NCBI RefSeq assembly: GCF_001619985.1
Contig: NW_017264197.1
Location: 682,001-746,000, forward strand
Length of the DNA stretch: 64,000 nucleotides
Source: Xylona heveae TC161
Lineage: Eukaryota > Ascomycota > Xylonomycetes > Xylonales > Xylonaceae
Reading direction: 5' to 3'
Both the position numbers and the translations under genes were made by a program. The notes beneath the pieces were generated by a model, which saw only the letters and a program-made list of their open reading frames with translations, was not told the origin of the DNA and did no database searches. Positions 52,392 to 64,000 of the stretch are shown here, piece by piece; position 1 is the stretch's first letter, and each line of letters opens with the position of its first letter.

Positions 52392-54903
52392 TTACCAGGC
52401 CCACATACATTTGTAAGCCAGTAGTCTGCTCCCCAGTCGGTCGTACTCCATTTGCCCGATCCAGCTGTCATTTGTTCCCTTCAGCTTTCCAAAGACACTG
52501 CCTCCTTTCCATGTCACGACTTGGGGGTCTAGCTCCCGTGGCGGCGTACCGATCATGATGTCTTTGGCAAGGTCAGGCCTGAGTGCTTTCAGTCTCTCCT
52601 CTAAAAAGGCGTAGAAGCCTGGTATCTGACCACCGCCGCCCGTGACCATGATGCCGCCAAGGAGATCTCGCATTTTCCGCTCGTCATCGCGCACAGCATT
52701 AGAAATAGAGGTTAAAATAGCCTGGTCAAGAGGGTAAACGGGTATGATGCGATCACGCTCACTAGCAGACAGAGTCTTCTCTGCGCTTGTCGGCCCTGTT
52801 GGGCCGTTAGCGACCGCTGGCGTTGACGATCCAGCTGGCTGAGGAGTCCCGGGGCCTTCAGGTGCCGGTGACCCGGCCACAGAAGATCGAGGCGTATTTT
52901 CAAGATCGTTGAAACGGTTGGCAAGATTATATGGTTGCTGACGAACTGGAGTAGCCGCTACATTCGCAGTGTCTCCGTTGGCGGAACTGGCCGTGGCATC
53001 TACTGATGGGGCGGGGGCAATCGCCTGGAGAATCGCCAGCTGTGCTGATGAGCTTGGATCGTTGGGAGAGTTGTCGTAAATGTCATAAGACCGGTCGATG
53101 AGCTTGCGTCGGCCGAGAAGCTTCTCAGAGTTGTCAAATATGGAAGGCTGGAAATAACCCTGTGCACATATGCGGTTAGATTTTTTCCAGGTCGGCCCTT
53201 TTTGAATTCTAGAACTTACCAAGGGCGCTAGAATGACTTCATCGTAAGTCTTGAACGTATATTTCTTTGTAGCTTCCCCTGGTGCTCTCATGTGAAAGTC
53301 GTAGAGCTGAACGCTGATATCGGCCTCGTTCATGGTGCAAAACTTCTGCTTCAACTCTTCCGCGAGGAGGAAATCATATCGTCTTTTCAAGTTGATATCG
53401 CTGTAAGGGAAGTGATCAAAGAGCATCATCTTGATAAACGTATCCGTGACATCCGCGCCACCATACTTGAGGTTCACACGCGAATTTTCAATGCACATTC
53501 CCTCATCGACACAGCAGATAGAGGTCTTTTGTGCACCAATATCGACGATGCACGCAGTGGTGTATCCAGCACCAAAGGATGCCGCAAGGCTCTCTTGAAT
53601 GAAGCACACGCGACCAAATCTAAATTCGCGGAGCAGCATCTCCAATATCGATGTAACGTAAAGTCGTTCATAAAGATCGGGGATGACAAAGACACAGCTA
53701 TACTGGTTCCAATCCTTCTTCCTATTCAGGCCAACCTGCGATTTGATGGCCTCCTCAAGAATGACGGAAATATCTTCGTATAACAGAGTTCGGCTGGTAT
53801 ATTCATACTCATTGCACCAGCCCCTCTGTATGGGCCAGAACAGCTTGTATCTAGGTTTGGAATCGTCTGCTATCCTCAGCGCCGCATGACCGGTAATCAC
53901 TTCAGGTGCTTCTCTGGGGTTAGACGGCAGCTCGGTCCAGTCGATTCGAAGAGGATCATTATGCTCAGAAATCATGTCTGGAGTGGTCCGTCTGTTGTAA
54001 TTTACGACCAATTCCTTTGAATTGGGCAGTACTCTTCTTTTGTTGTTCCGCATGCGTATCTTCAGATCGGAAGACATGGTGGTATATTGCGTTGCAAACT
54101 GTTCGAATATGTCAGCCCTTTCTTATCTCATCGGAAAGAGGACCAAAAAAATACCTCTTCCCCAAACATCCGATCATGATCCACGCCTCCATCAGACTCT
54201 CGTTTGACTCTTTTGGGCTTTGGCTCGCCGCCTCTCTCTTCCGCTTCGCTCTCCTTCCATTTCCGAGCAATGACCATTGGGACTGATTTGGGAAGAGCAT
54301 CGCTTGCCAGACCGATCCTGAGATTGTAACTCCCCGGATGGATAACAACGACTTTGGAGCCTAATGGCTCAGTTGCAGCACCACCGGCTTCATCCGCTTG
54401 TGCCTCTTCATCCATATCCACGTCGGCATCGGGTAAGGGCAGATCATTCTTTCCGGAACTCGCAAGAGCTCTGTCCTTGTCCTTTGCCTTGCGCATCATA
54501 CGATTGCGGCTTTCCTCATTTTGAAGGCGAAATACAAGAATCTGGTCGTCGCGTTTCAGATATTCCCTGGAAGCGCAATACGTCAGCTTGTCGGTGCTCT
54601 ACCAGCACGTAAGGTAATGAGACCCCCGGAGTGTGGTTCGAAGATAGTGAAATATTTCAACCAGCTAAGAAGAACCAGGGGCATCATTGCTCTAAGTGGC
54701 GAAAGGAGACGAACGTATAGTAGTTTTTCTGATTGATCATGTTCACTTGTGGCCAGCCGGTCAAGTCCATATTGTTATCCGTGCGTTCCAAGCCTGTAGT
54801 GAAGATCAAGTCAGCCATCACAGCTTCGCAAAGTAGAAATCCAGGAGAATGAAGCCAGACCTTCCTCCCTAAGGAGCGCCTTGCCAGATTTCTTCCCAAC
54901 CAT
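52392..54903 (-). CDS. ARP8: actin-related protein Arp8 (INO80 chromatin remodeler)
   Basis: This is a nuclear actin-related protein of the INO80 complex that, with Arp4 and actin, binds the HSA region and linker DNA. Five exons (54903-54861, 54793-54715, 54566-54155, 54098-53220, 53159-52392) give 726 residues. An N-terminal LERTDNNMDLTGWPQVNMIN is followed by EYLKRDDQ and KVVVIHPGSYNLRIGLASDA, the actin phosphate-1 loop. Then come RIDWTELP, FVIPDLYERLYVTSILEMLL, SLAASFGAGYTTACIVDIGAQKT (phosphate-2), and GGIMVTGGGGQIPGFYAFLEERL near the end. An Arp8-type insertion rich in Ala, Ser and Pro lies around 500-600 (PAPEGPGTPQPAGSSTPAV). Exon 2 ends at a weak GTTCGT donor. It is divergent from ARL1. 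Confidence 0.93.
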
Positions 54904-55494
54904 TGTGATCGTATAGTCGTGTTACGCAGCGGCTTCGGATGATCGGGTTGCGCAAGTCAACACATGAATCGCTCAGCGGCGAAAACGGACGACTAGTCTA
55001 AAACAAAAGAAATTCTAGAAGCTGTGCATGTCTCAGGATGAATATATGTCTCTGCTAATGGTATTGGAATCGATAGTTGAGCTTGTTCGTCGAGACTCAA
55101 ACCAGAGAAACCTTGGGGTTCAAGGATCGGCGGTAGTCTCCTTAGCTTCCCGGGATTAGATGGTGATGGAGATCACCGAGATTCCTTCGTTTCCAAGTGG
55201 CTCCCAAGACAACTCAAGCACATTCTGTCATCATCTACTTATAAAGCTGGCTTCACGCACAGTTCTCGGCCACTATATTACTTGAGGACATTTTTACACA
55301 TAGCAGCCGCACATACAATCCAATCTATAGAATCCGCGGCCCAAACGTGACACATTGCCCCAACCGTCCAATACCTCTCCACACCGACAAAAAGGGCTTC
55401 CAGGGGCGTAAACAAAGGGCCTACGTCGGATTATTAATTCCACGAATTTTCCAACAAAGGACGAGCTAGAGAGTCACATTTGGCACGTGTGATC
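54904..55494. other. divergent promoter region ARP8 / ARL1
   Basis: This 591 bp stretch lies between divergent start codons. I see no conserved open frame, repeat or RNA gene. Confidence 0.45.
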
Positions 55495-56325
55495 ATGGGT
55501 GGCTCAATATCCCGTATCTTGTCTTCGCTGTTCTCGAAAAAGGAGATTAGAATATTAATCCTTGGCCTGGTAAGCCTTGACAGGCTGGCAAAGATTGGAC
55601 GGAGGAGCAACGTGACTGATTGGACTCTTGTGAGGATAGGACAATGCTGGCAAGACAACTTTACTCTGGCGCCTAAAGGTAAATGCTTGACCGCTATGCA
55701 TCCTTCCATGCCTGTGACCTTTATTTTGAAGACGACACGCGACAGATCACTGATATTGCTATATAATCTAGATTGGCGAGGTTGTTACCACGACACCGAC
55801 AATCGGCTTCAACATTGAATCAGTAACATATAACAACTTGAACTTTACTGTTTGGGTAAGGGTTCCTCGTGTAGACGCTCGACTGGTTTGTGCGCCTAAC
55901 TGATTGTCGATTCATTAGGATTTGGGAGGCCAGACATCAATTCGACCATACTGGAGGTGTTACTATGCAGATACGGCTGCAGTCATTTTCGTCATCGACT
56001 CTACAGACATCGATCGGATAGGAACGGCTGCCGAGGAACTGGCAGCAATGTTGCATGAAGAAGAATTGCGTGACGCGGCATTGCTTGTCTTTGCCAACAA
56101 GCAGGATCAGCCTGGCGCCAAAGGTGCCGGCGAGATATCTGAAGCACTGAAACTAGGAGAATTACGAGACCGGAACTGGAGCATTGTTGCTTGTTCGGCA
56201 GTAGATGGAAGGGGCATCAACGATGGCATGGACTGGCTGGCGGTAAGCATTCCCATGTGAATTTGGTGACAGGAACAGCATCCGCTAAACGTTAGACACA
56301 GCAAACGGTCCAATCCGATTCATGA
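55495..56325 (+). CDS. ARL1: ARF-like GTPase Arl1
   Basis: This is a small GTPase of the trans-Golgi that recruits GRIP-domain golgins and Arf exchange factors. Five exons (55495-55569, 55640-55678, 55772-55855, 55919-56242, 56296-56325) give 183 residues, the standard length. Gly2 fits N-myristoylation ([13 protein letters not shown]). G1 is GLDNAGKT (24-31, split by intron 1), switch I carries [10 protein letters not shown]3 is DLGGQ at 67-71, G4 is NKQD at 126-129, and the CSAV sequence marks G5. Exons 2 (39 nt) and 5 (30 nt) are tiny. The last exon, ending TVQSDS, was chosen for its CGCTAAAC branch-like site and GTTAG acceptor. Without it the protein would stop soon after WLA. It is convergent with POL1. 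Confidence 0.94.
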
Positions 56326-56696
56326 CCATGCAATACATTGAAGATTTAGCAGATGAGAAATTTGTATAGCGATTTCATATTAATACTGTAATTGATGGGG
56401 TTCATTTATCCAGTTTTGTGTGGATGGGATACGGCGATCGTTTCTAATTTCCATGGCATGTCAAACATTCCATTCATATTTCTTGCAAACTCATTACAGG
56501 GCCATTGTTCGTCTTCTATAAAGTGTAACAGACTTATTTATAAAACGTTCAGCCCTTCTTATGCAAGGATGCCCATGGATAATAGTAAGAAAACACGCTC
56601 TAGGTTGTTAAAGTACAAGGAACGCCAAAATGATCTCATAAAACGCCCATGCGCAAATCGGGACTAAAGATAGTGTGAAGAGAAAAACACTGGACT
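56326..56696. other. intergenic, convergent 3' regions ARL1 / POL1
   Basis: This 371 bp AT-leaning spacer holds both 3' ends. Nothing else was recognised. Confidence 0.45.
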
Positions 56697-59600
56697 CTAT
56701 ACTGTCTTGAGAGCAAAGGCAAAGAGGCTGTCCATGGCAACCCATTGCCTTCCGCACTTGTCCAAGTACTTCTGAACGACTCCCTTAAGGGTATCAAACC
56801 TTTCCCTATTGAATTCGACAAGTGCTAGAATCTTCTCCTTGTTTTCCCCTGCTGCCTTTGTTTTCGCCTTTTCTACATCCCAAAGGCTCTGGAAGTAGAG
56901 AAGTTGGTTATACATCATTTTCTCAGTGTATTCATAAGTCATACGCCCTAGGCAACCGTGGGCAAGGCCCTTAGGTCCAAGGCAACGATGGCCATACACG
57001 CTCATTTGCCTCGTTCGGTTTCCGCAGGCTGGGTCGTCACACGAAAGCCACGCCGAGTAGTAATTGGCCGTTTGTTGGCGAATCTGACTTTCCAGCTGAG
57101 CAACGACTGAAATAGTCGGCAGATTCTTGTTGCAGGCTTTATTTGGACAAACGATTCCATCTCGACTGCAGAGGTCCAAAGAATTGACTAAACCGTCAAA
57201 GTTCATAGTCTCTTTACAGAATCGACAACGGAGCTTCAGTCGGATTGCGTCTTTGAAGCGGACATCGTCGGGAATCTGAGATTCGAGTGGAAATATCTCG
57301 TCCTGTTGGTTATTTGAAGAGCTACTGATCTGGTACTTTCGTGTATCGAGACCAAGACATTCAGCAAGTCTCACAGGGTCGGTCCCGTCAATAGGGGCAC
57401 ACAGACGCTCCACCGGGGGGAATATCTGTTTATAGAGATACCATTCCACGTCTACTAGAGTCAGCCCGTGTTCATGAGCTCATTCTTGAAATTACTTACC
57501 AGGCTTTAGTCCTGAGTCAGCTTTAAGAACGTCCTGTGGCGTGTATGAACGTTTAGCCGCGCTTTCTGAAGACTTGCTGTCTCCAGTCACAATGTATGCC
57601 ATGACATCGTTGGCTCTAATCGCTTTGCCTTTCGAAATCTCTCGGAGCGCAACCTGTACTTGAGGCATACTATCGGGATTAGGGTACTCTTTCGGATGTT
57701 TCCCCAATTTCTAAAAGCTTGTCAGCTTGTAACATATTGGATGTCTCAGTTGTCTCGGTTCACTTACGGTATAGATGATGTATTTTTGGGAAGGAACAGC
57801 GTTCTGACGCATTTTTTCAGAAAGGGCCTGAAGATAGTCGTGAATCTTTCCAATTACTACTTCAGGGTCATCGCCCGAGAGGATCTCATTCAGAAGATGC
57901 CTTCAAATATGTCAGCAAACGAAACACTTCCCCAACTGTAATGAACTATGAAGGAACCTACGATGATGCTTCCTTTGAAAGGGCGCAATATTCTCTTCTC
58001 CTCATATCTAAGCCCTTTACCTCTAGCTTATCCACATATTTCCCGTCCACCTCAACCATGTTGATGGCGGCGTATTTCTTCTTTGCATGCAAGAGTAGGC
58101 GGCGAAAGATGTTATCGATGTCAATCTCTAGCAATTTATATCGCTCATTCACAGCGCGCCTGAATTCAGAGCCAAGTTTCAAGGCGTCCTCCAAGGTGTC
58201 GGTATTTGTGTTGATCATCACGGAGTCCGTATCACCGTATATTACCCTCAGTTGAGATGTTTCTGCCAAGTCTTTCGTGCTTCTCAGAATCTCCCGGCCT
58301 TTAAAGGTTGTAAGCATGGCAAGGGGTCTAGCGTAGAATCGAGATCTTGTATAGCCCAGACAACCGTACATAGAGTTGGCTGTGAGTTTGAGTGCGAGCT
58401 GTTTGATGTCCCACGTCGCTAATTGGTCTGGGGTAGCCCGTTTGTCTTTCATGAGGCTTTTCACTTGCCTCCTCCTGCTAACGAGCGTTGCGATAAGTCG
58501 TGGAAGTATGCCTTGATTTTGCTCTTTAGGCACATCCGGTACTTTTTCGTCATCCTCAGACTGCTATGGTTAGCCGGTAACTCGGACAACGTAAGGAACG
58601 GAAGTGGCGTGGCCTACCAGATGCGATCTATCCACGGTTGTGAAGCAAATGTTATACTCCTGAATAATGCTTGGGTACAAACTGTTAAAGTCCATGACTA
58701 ATATAAATCTGTCGTAGAGACCCTTTTCGGGTTCGAAGACCAAACCGCCTTTGTACTTGTCCTTCTTCTTCACATCCAGACCATCTTCGCCTTCGTCGTT
58801 CTCTTCTTCAGCTTTCTGCTTCCATTTCCCCGTGGCTTTATCAGGGCAAATAAACTTGTTTCGATGGAACTCGTGAAGAAGAATATACTCATTTCGCTCT
58901 GCCCTTGTTCCGCTAAGAGTTCGTGCCCAAGAATTTCCTGCTAGATTGGTAAGCACTTTAGTCAAGGGAAGCATTTGCACCTTGAGTGCGATAGCAGCAA
59001 TAAAATAAGTATCTGCTTCGCAATGACGGAGATAGTTCATTAGTCCCTCCCGGGAGCTTGCCCAAGTCTTTAGGGCCGCTTCATTGTCGAGATCAGTGCG
59101 AGGGCTGTTCGGACCCAGAACAAGCTTGCACATCTCAGTTAAACTCCAGGATTGGCACTTGGTCATCAGGGACTAACAGCATAATTAGCTGATTAATTAC
59201 AGATTATCGGAAGGATATTCACCCACCTTTCCTAAGTCGTTCGCAAGATCACAAAGCAGTCGTCCAGCAACAAGTTGTCTTTCCGCAAAGAAGCTTCCGC
59301 CAACTTTTCCAATGTTTTTGGGCCACTCACTGCGTCGCAGCCGTCCTATGCGATGCCAGCCTGGGGTTTTCTTTTCTCGCAAGCGGTTAAGGAGAATATT
59401 ATAATCAACTCCTTCAAGTTGGTGGCCAACGAGAACGTCGGGGTCTATCCGCTGCAAAATTGCAAGAAAATAGCTAAGAATGCCTTGCTCGTTCCTTTCA
59501 AGCTTCACAGTCCCAATATGCTTCTCTGCTTCTGCTTGGAATCCTATGGGGAACGATTGACCGGTCGGGCGCATCACAGTGAACGTCTTAGTTGCAAGCT

Positions 59601-61558
59601 TCTCTGGCGGAGTAGTGTCGCTCAACGATACATTCTCATATACTCGTGCGCTTGCTAGCAGAATCTCCTGTTTGTTTTCCTTAACATTCAATGTAGTCCT
59701 GAGTGAAAGACTCATCAATGTGAGTGGAGGCGCCTCAAGATTGTCTGCATCACCGAGGGGAGAGATGACGTTAGGCTTGGAGACTTGGAGCTCAAGTTTG
59801 CACCACGAAGCATTATTGACTGCCGTAAAGTCTGCTTCCTCAATCTTCAGCCAGCAAGGTCCCATAATGTTTTTCCACAAAACAAACTGCTCAAATAAGG
59901 CAGTGTTGGAGCCGAAAACATGGGAGAAAGTGCCTCCTCTGAGGTCCGTTGGCAAAGCAGGTTCTAAAGGTGGTAGTCAGTTAAGAAATAAGAAAATAAT
60001 CAGTGGCAGAGAGTGACACATACTATCATACGGATACAACAGCTTCAAATAATCTGCTTCCTGGGGGATGTCTGGCAGCTCAAATGCGTATTTTCGTGTG
60101 CAAGGCTTGATCTTATACATTCCAACACGTTGCCTCGACATCAACTCATCAACTTCATCATATACATTCTTCATATCAACCTCCTCAGAAGTGTCACGGC
60201 CATTCCCTAAATAGTGTCAATACCTGAAATAGATATCTAGAAATCTGGAAAATGTCGCTTACTTTGTCGAAACTCGCGCGGCAAAAAGTAGAGCTTGCGT
60301 AAGATATTATCTACCTTCACGAAGCAGCTTACAAACTCGCCTGTGCGCTTGTTCTTCACTTTGCCGAAGAGACATAAGCTTCCGTTGACTTCAGTATAGT
60401 CCAACCAAAACATTCGCAAACTGCCATCTTCTTCAATTGCATCCTGTGGCTGAAGCTTTCCAATGCTCGAAGTTTCGTGTGTTGAGCTTTTCAATACGCG
60501 CAACCGCGTCGTAACATCATTCCAGGCCGATGCGTCTACTGCCTCGGAGGGAGGTCTTGTTGGTGACGAACTCGCAGGAGTAGGATACGTAGTCTCCTTT
60601 TTTATCCTTGGCGCTGGCCTTGATCCAGATATGTTAATTCTCGTAGATCTACCACCGACATCCCCACTCGCTCTGGCAACTTCCAATTTGTCGTCCTCTT
60701 CTTCCTCGGAGTCTTCACGAAGGGCAGGAAGATGGCCTTTCCGTTCCAAAGCTTTGGCAACTGGAGATGAAGGTAGCTGTGGATCGCTCATAGGAACATC
60801 GTTGTCTAACGCCTGGAAAATATCATCGTTATCGTCATCTTCAATTTTTCCGTCTTGACCTGCATCGGGTAGTCGACTTTCGTCTTGATATTGTGGGACA
60901 GTTGGCATACGGCCCTCCCGATTCTCGGATAGCGGTGGTGATAGAATGCGGGTCTTTCGGCGAGACTCAGATTTAATCGGCTGCATCGATGGCGGGACCC
61001 TCTTGCTCGTTATATTGCTATCCACTTCACCTAGTAAATCTGCCATGAACGCAGCATCCTCTGCACTAGTTACGGGCTGATAAATCAGTACGAAGGCTTG
61101 TTTTTGAATATGTTAGGGATATACCTTGGGCTTTGGTGCAGAAGCCACAGGTCCAGCACTGAAGTACTTGTTAATCCCGTTCCTTATTTTTTCCTGTCGA
61201 CTCCGGTCTTCTTCTCGTTTCCGTTTTGCTGCGAAAAGTGTTATTGAAAGGTACGCACATGGTCCAGAGTTGAGCACTCACCAGCTTTACCACGGAGAGG
61301 GGCGTCCTCTTCGCTCTCGCTCTCGCCATATCTCTGATCGTTCGTCCAATCCTCTCTTCCGTCATCGGCGTATCCTTCCCCATTATCGTCAATAACGAAA
61401 TCGTCCTGATTAAGACGGTCCCTGACGACTTTTTTGTAGCCTTCTTCATCAACTTCTTCGAATAACTTCTTCTCCTCCTCAACTTCATAAGTGGCCAGAC
61501 GTTTCTTTCCAGAAGCGCGTAGAGCGCGGAGCTCGGCGAAGTTCCCGCGTCTCGACAT
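56697..61558 (-). CDS. POL1: DNA polymerase alpha catalytic subunit
   Basis: This is the catalytic subunit of the polymerase alpha-primase complex that extends RNA primers at replication origins and Okazaki starts. Ten exons (61558-61282, 61228-61125, 61076-60263, 60206-60024, 59963-59227, 59172-58618, 58560-57962, 57900-57768, 57710-57500, 57451-56697) close to 1455 residues. The N-terminal region ([13 protein letters not shown]) and an acidic disordered part precede [23 protein letters not shown]. The family-B polymerase motifs are intact: DFNSLYPSI (866-874), KLTANSMYG (948-956) and YGDTDS (998-1003). The C-terminal domain has two zinc sites: CRFC near 1280 with later Cys pairs, and [20 protein letters not shown]. 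The exonuclease-like fold is present but, as in all Pol alpha, is not expected to proofread. An ACGCGT box lies 175 bp upstream of the start codon. Confidence 0.96.
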
Positions 61559-62137
61559 ATTAGAGCAGTCACTGGTCGGTGTTCCAGACAATGAATGGTT
61601 GAGACTTCTGAATTCTATGATGCGCTATGGGCATAGACCTGCATATTTTGATGAGAAGACAAATGAGCGTTGCTATCTTTCTATGCTGGGTAGGGAACGC
61701 GGAGCTCAACAGGTTCACGTACCTATCCATAAACGCGTCGCGGTGTCGCGGTGTCGCGATTCGGCTAATGAAATTCCCTATAGGGGTAAGACGTAAGAAG
61801 ACGCACGGACCAAACGTACAGCTCAGGAAATCAGTTGCAACAGCACCACATCAGATTGACCAACACTCACTGAAGGCGACAGGTAATTTCTAGCATTTCT
61901 CACTCGTAAGAAGCGCGCCGAGAGTCATGAGGCTTGATCAGGTGGACAACAAAAAAAAAATTAAGATTCATAACTACGAATCACATTGTGGGTATTAAAT
62001 ATTAAGACCAGGCCCTGGGCCATGCAAATTCAATTCATGAGTACTTGACATAGTAAACCCAGTGCTTCCAGCTCCCGTTAACTTTTCCGAACAACCTAAA
62101 AGCGACGCCCTGTTTAATACAGTCCAAAATTGGTCGC
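61559..62137. other. POL1 promoter and RPL7 3' region
   Basis: This 579 bp spacer between two minus-strand genes contains the ACGCGT hexamer and a run of GTGTCGCG units directly beside it (about 61738-61759). An A-rich patch near 61950 probably belongs to the RPL7 3' end. Confidence 0.5.
61733..61738. promoter_or_regulatory. ACGCGT MCB-type element upstream of POL1
   Basis: A palindromic MluI cell-cycle box core lies 175 bp before the POL1 start codon (minus strand), next to GTGTCGCG repeats. Budding-yeast POL1 is a classic MCB/MBF target. Function here is inferred from motif, place and gene role. Confidence 0.5.
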
Positions 62138-63695
62138 TTAGTTCATCTGTCTGATGAGGTTGTTGATCTTGTCCTCCCGGTTACCAAGGTCACCGCCCTC
62201 AATGTAGTGCTTGAACTTGCGGGTACGGAAACCACCAGTGGGGTTGCTGAGCTTGAAGGGCCACAAGAAGTTGCTGGCCTGCTTGAAGTTGGGGCCAACG
62301 GTGAAGATCTCGTGGATCAAGTCCTCAACGCAGACAATGCCGTATTTGCCGAGGTTCTCCTCAATGATGGAGTTGTCGGTGAGGGCAATGCGCTGACGGT
62401 TGACCTTACCGTAGCCGCGCTTGTAGACGAGTTCGCGGACGGACTTAAGGTTGGGGTAACCGTAGGCGATCCAGGGCTCAACGACCTTCAACATCTCAAG
62501 AGTAGCCTTGGTAAGACGGACGAAGACACCGTTGTTGATCTGGAGAAGGCGGAGGAGCTGAAGAATCTTGCGGGGCTTGGGGGCAATCTTGTTGATACTA
62601 GAATATGCAAGTTAGTGAGCTGATTAACTGGTGCTCGACTGCTGAGCAAACATACCCCTTAACGCGGACAACGAAGACCAGCTTGGACTCAGCAGGGACG
62701 TAGTAGGAGCCCTCCTGCTTGCTCAAGCGGGCAAGGCGGACCTTCTCGCGCTCAGCATCGCGGTACTCCTTGACGTAGCTCTCGGCACGCTTGAAGATGA
62801 CAGCGCGCTTCTCCTTCTGAGCCTATATGGATAGATAATTAGCAAGAATTCGACGGAAGAAAAAAAGCGAATAAATTGGAAATTCTTGGGCGACTCAGCC
62901 CCGAAAGATGGTTAATTTAGCGACAACATTGACCCGAGGGACTAGTCGCGATGTGGTTGTTATAATCACAGTCGTTCCCAGTGGACATCTACTGGATAAA
63001 TCAAACGAGAGCTTTAAAAAAAATCTCACCTTTCTCTTCTTCTCGAGATCGGCCGCACGCTCCTCACGAGCCTTCTCCTGGCTCTTGCGCTTCTTCAGGA
63101 GCGTCTCAGGGACGAGGATCTGGTTCTGAGTGGGCACACTCCTAAACGTCCGGAACAAGTCAGATTAGTCTATCCGCAAATACAAAAATAGCATGTAACG
63201 CCGAGTGAAGAACTGCAGCTATAGCGCGGCATTCTCTGACGGAAGGCGAAACCTGAAACTCGACGAATAGATTTGATCAGTGAGATTGTTGGACGAGGCA
63301 GAGGTATGTTGATCACATCGTCCATACATGCCCCGAAGACAACTCTTTTCTCATCTGACAACACCTCAGATTCTCATCCGAGATTTGTAGGCACGTATTG
63401 TCAGATTCCCATTTTGAGCGCATGGCTAAGCCAATGCACGCAGAGATCCTAGATACGGCAATGTATTTGAAGGCGAAGACAACTTCTGCCTCAAAACCCC
63501 AATCCTAGACCAAAGAGTAATCGAATATATTGTATCACCCAAGGAAGGATTAATGGGAAGAATCGAGCTGGCGCTGGGCATTTCAGAAGAAAGAGGCCGC
63601 ACTTCCAGCCAACGGAATGACGACTATATCCGAAACTTCGACCGGTATCAATCAGCGGTTTGCGAAGAAGGGGATGCATACGTCTGGGGAGCCAT
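62138..63695 (-). CDS. RPL7: 60S ribosomal protein uL30 (Rpl7)
   Basis: This is a structural protein of the large ribosomal subunit, uL30 family. Four exons (63695-63682, 63141-63030, 62822-62656, 62597-62138) give 250 residues. After the short start [13 protein letters not shown] comes the basic eukaryotic extension [20 protein letters not shown]. The uL30 core follows, with [42 protein letters not shown] and [22 protein letters not shown]. The end has [22 protein letters not shown] and [15 protein letters not shown]. The coding part of exon 1 is only 14 nt. I placed it at 63695 because ATGGCTCCCCAGAC then GTATGC joins in phase to the TTTAG acceptor at 63142. The nearer in-frame start seen at 63158 lies inside the intron. 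The first intron is 540 bp and the second 207 bp, long for this genome but common in ribosomal protein genes. Confidence 0.93.
63142..63681 (-). other. long first intron of RPL7
   Basis: This 540 bp intron is about ten times the local norm. RPL7 introns in budding yeast host box C/D snoRNAs. I looked for C (RUGAUGA) and D (CUGA) boxes here and found only loose matches, such as GTGATCA and CTGA near 63265-63320 on the minus strand, so no RNA gene is called. Confidence 0.45.
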
Positions 63696-64000
63696 TTTGA
63701 GGATGTATCGCGGTGGTTGATCTGCGATTGTCGGTGTCGGCTGGCCGCTGGTCGTCGCTGGTTAGATTCGAAGTTCGGAGGCTTGGAATGTCCAAATCTC
63801 GTGGGTGCGCTAAGGGTTTGTTGTAGTTGCAGCCCTAGTTGACTAAGCGAAATGTCTTGTAGAAACTACAACTTTGGCATGTAACTCTAGTACCGGCACT
63901 GTACTGTACGGCACGTCACCTTACCTTAAATAAGGTTACCTAGGTAAGGTACCTTACTTGTCAGGGCGAGTACGTACTCCCTCCTTCCGACACTTCCTTC
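63696..64000. other. RPL7 upstream region to window end
   Basis: This stretch is the probable RPL7 promoter. It ends in overlapping direct and inverted copies of GGTAAGGTACC/TACCTAGGTA-type sequence at 63917-63958, listed separately. No gene was seen. Confidence 0.45.
63917..63958. repeat. overlapping inverted repeats of an AAGGTACCTTAC-type motif
   Basis: CACCTTACCTTAAATAAGGT is followed directly by TACCTAGGTAAGGTACCTTA. Several short palindromes (TACCTAGGTA, TAAGGTACCTTA, ACCTTAAATAAGGT) overlap. Similar strings appear near 42741-42773 and 9185-9270, always between genes. Confidence 0.75.

Noticed and set aside
63301-63364. Start of RPL7 at the frame beginning 63158 or within the first intron
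   Set aside because: Those starts are non-ATG or followed by non-conserved sequence. The MAPQT exon at 63695 joins in phase to a clean acceptor.

Overview
The window is a gene-dense stretch of a filamentous ascomycete nuclear genome (Pezizomycotina, most likely Sordariomycetes). The evidence is many short introns (about 48-150 bp) with GT..AG ends and CTAAC/CTAAT-like branch sites, coding exons of balanced composition, and a set of conserved fungal genes. One of these is the 20.9 kDa complex I subunit, which Saccharomyces lacks. I re-derived exon structures by hand from splice sites, reading phase and family motifs. Twenty complete genes close in frame. No rRNA, tRNA, CRISPR, transposase, reverse transcriptase or secondary-metabolite cluster was recognised.

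Layout, left to right. 1-9 kb: a partial minus-strand gene at the edge, TAD2 (tRNA A34 deaminase), nuo20.9 (complex I), CSM3/Swi3/Tipin (fork protection) and SKI2 (exosome helicase). 9-20 kb: an importin-7/8-type karyopherin (NMD5/SXM1), COX16 and a VNX1-like vacuolar cation/H+ exchanger. 21-27 kb: RPT6 (proteasome ATPase) and a rhodanese plus PTP-type tyrosine phosphatase. 29-37 kb: an F-box protein, an EMC10-like secreted or ER protein and an FGGY D-ribulokinase-like kinase. 37-46 kb: the nucleoporin NIC96, a 3 kb gene-poor stretch, and RCC1 (RanGEF). 48-64 kb: a PF04199 cyclase-like enzyme, PAF1, ARP8 (INO80), ARL1, POL1 (DNA polymerase alpha) and RPL7.

The genes are mostly housekeeping and each appears to be its own transcription unit. 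Several share processes. NIC96, the importin and RCC1 serve nuclear transport. CSM3 and POL1 serve S phase, and both have an ACGCGT (MCB-type) hexamer in their upstream region. nuo20.9 and COX16 serve the respiratory chain. TAD2, SKI2 and RPL7 serve translation or RNA turnover.

The most unusual signal is the RCC1 locus. Its 3' coding part and 3' flank (about 43.65-44.58 kb) carry a dense series of perfect and near-perfect palindromes. These include a roughly 35-bp-stem quasi-palindrome inside an exon, a diverged inverted copy of the last exon folded around the stop codon, and two further hairpins just downstream. The 5' side of the same gene (46.05-46.97 kb) is built from two families of tandem repeats, one of which contains two duplicated intron-like units.
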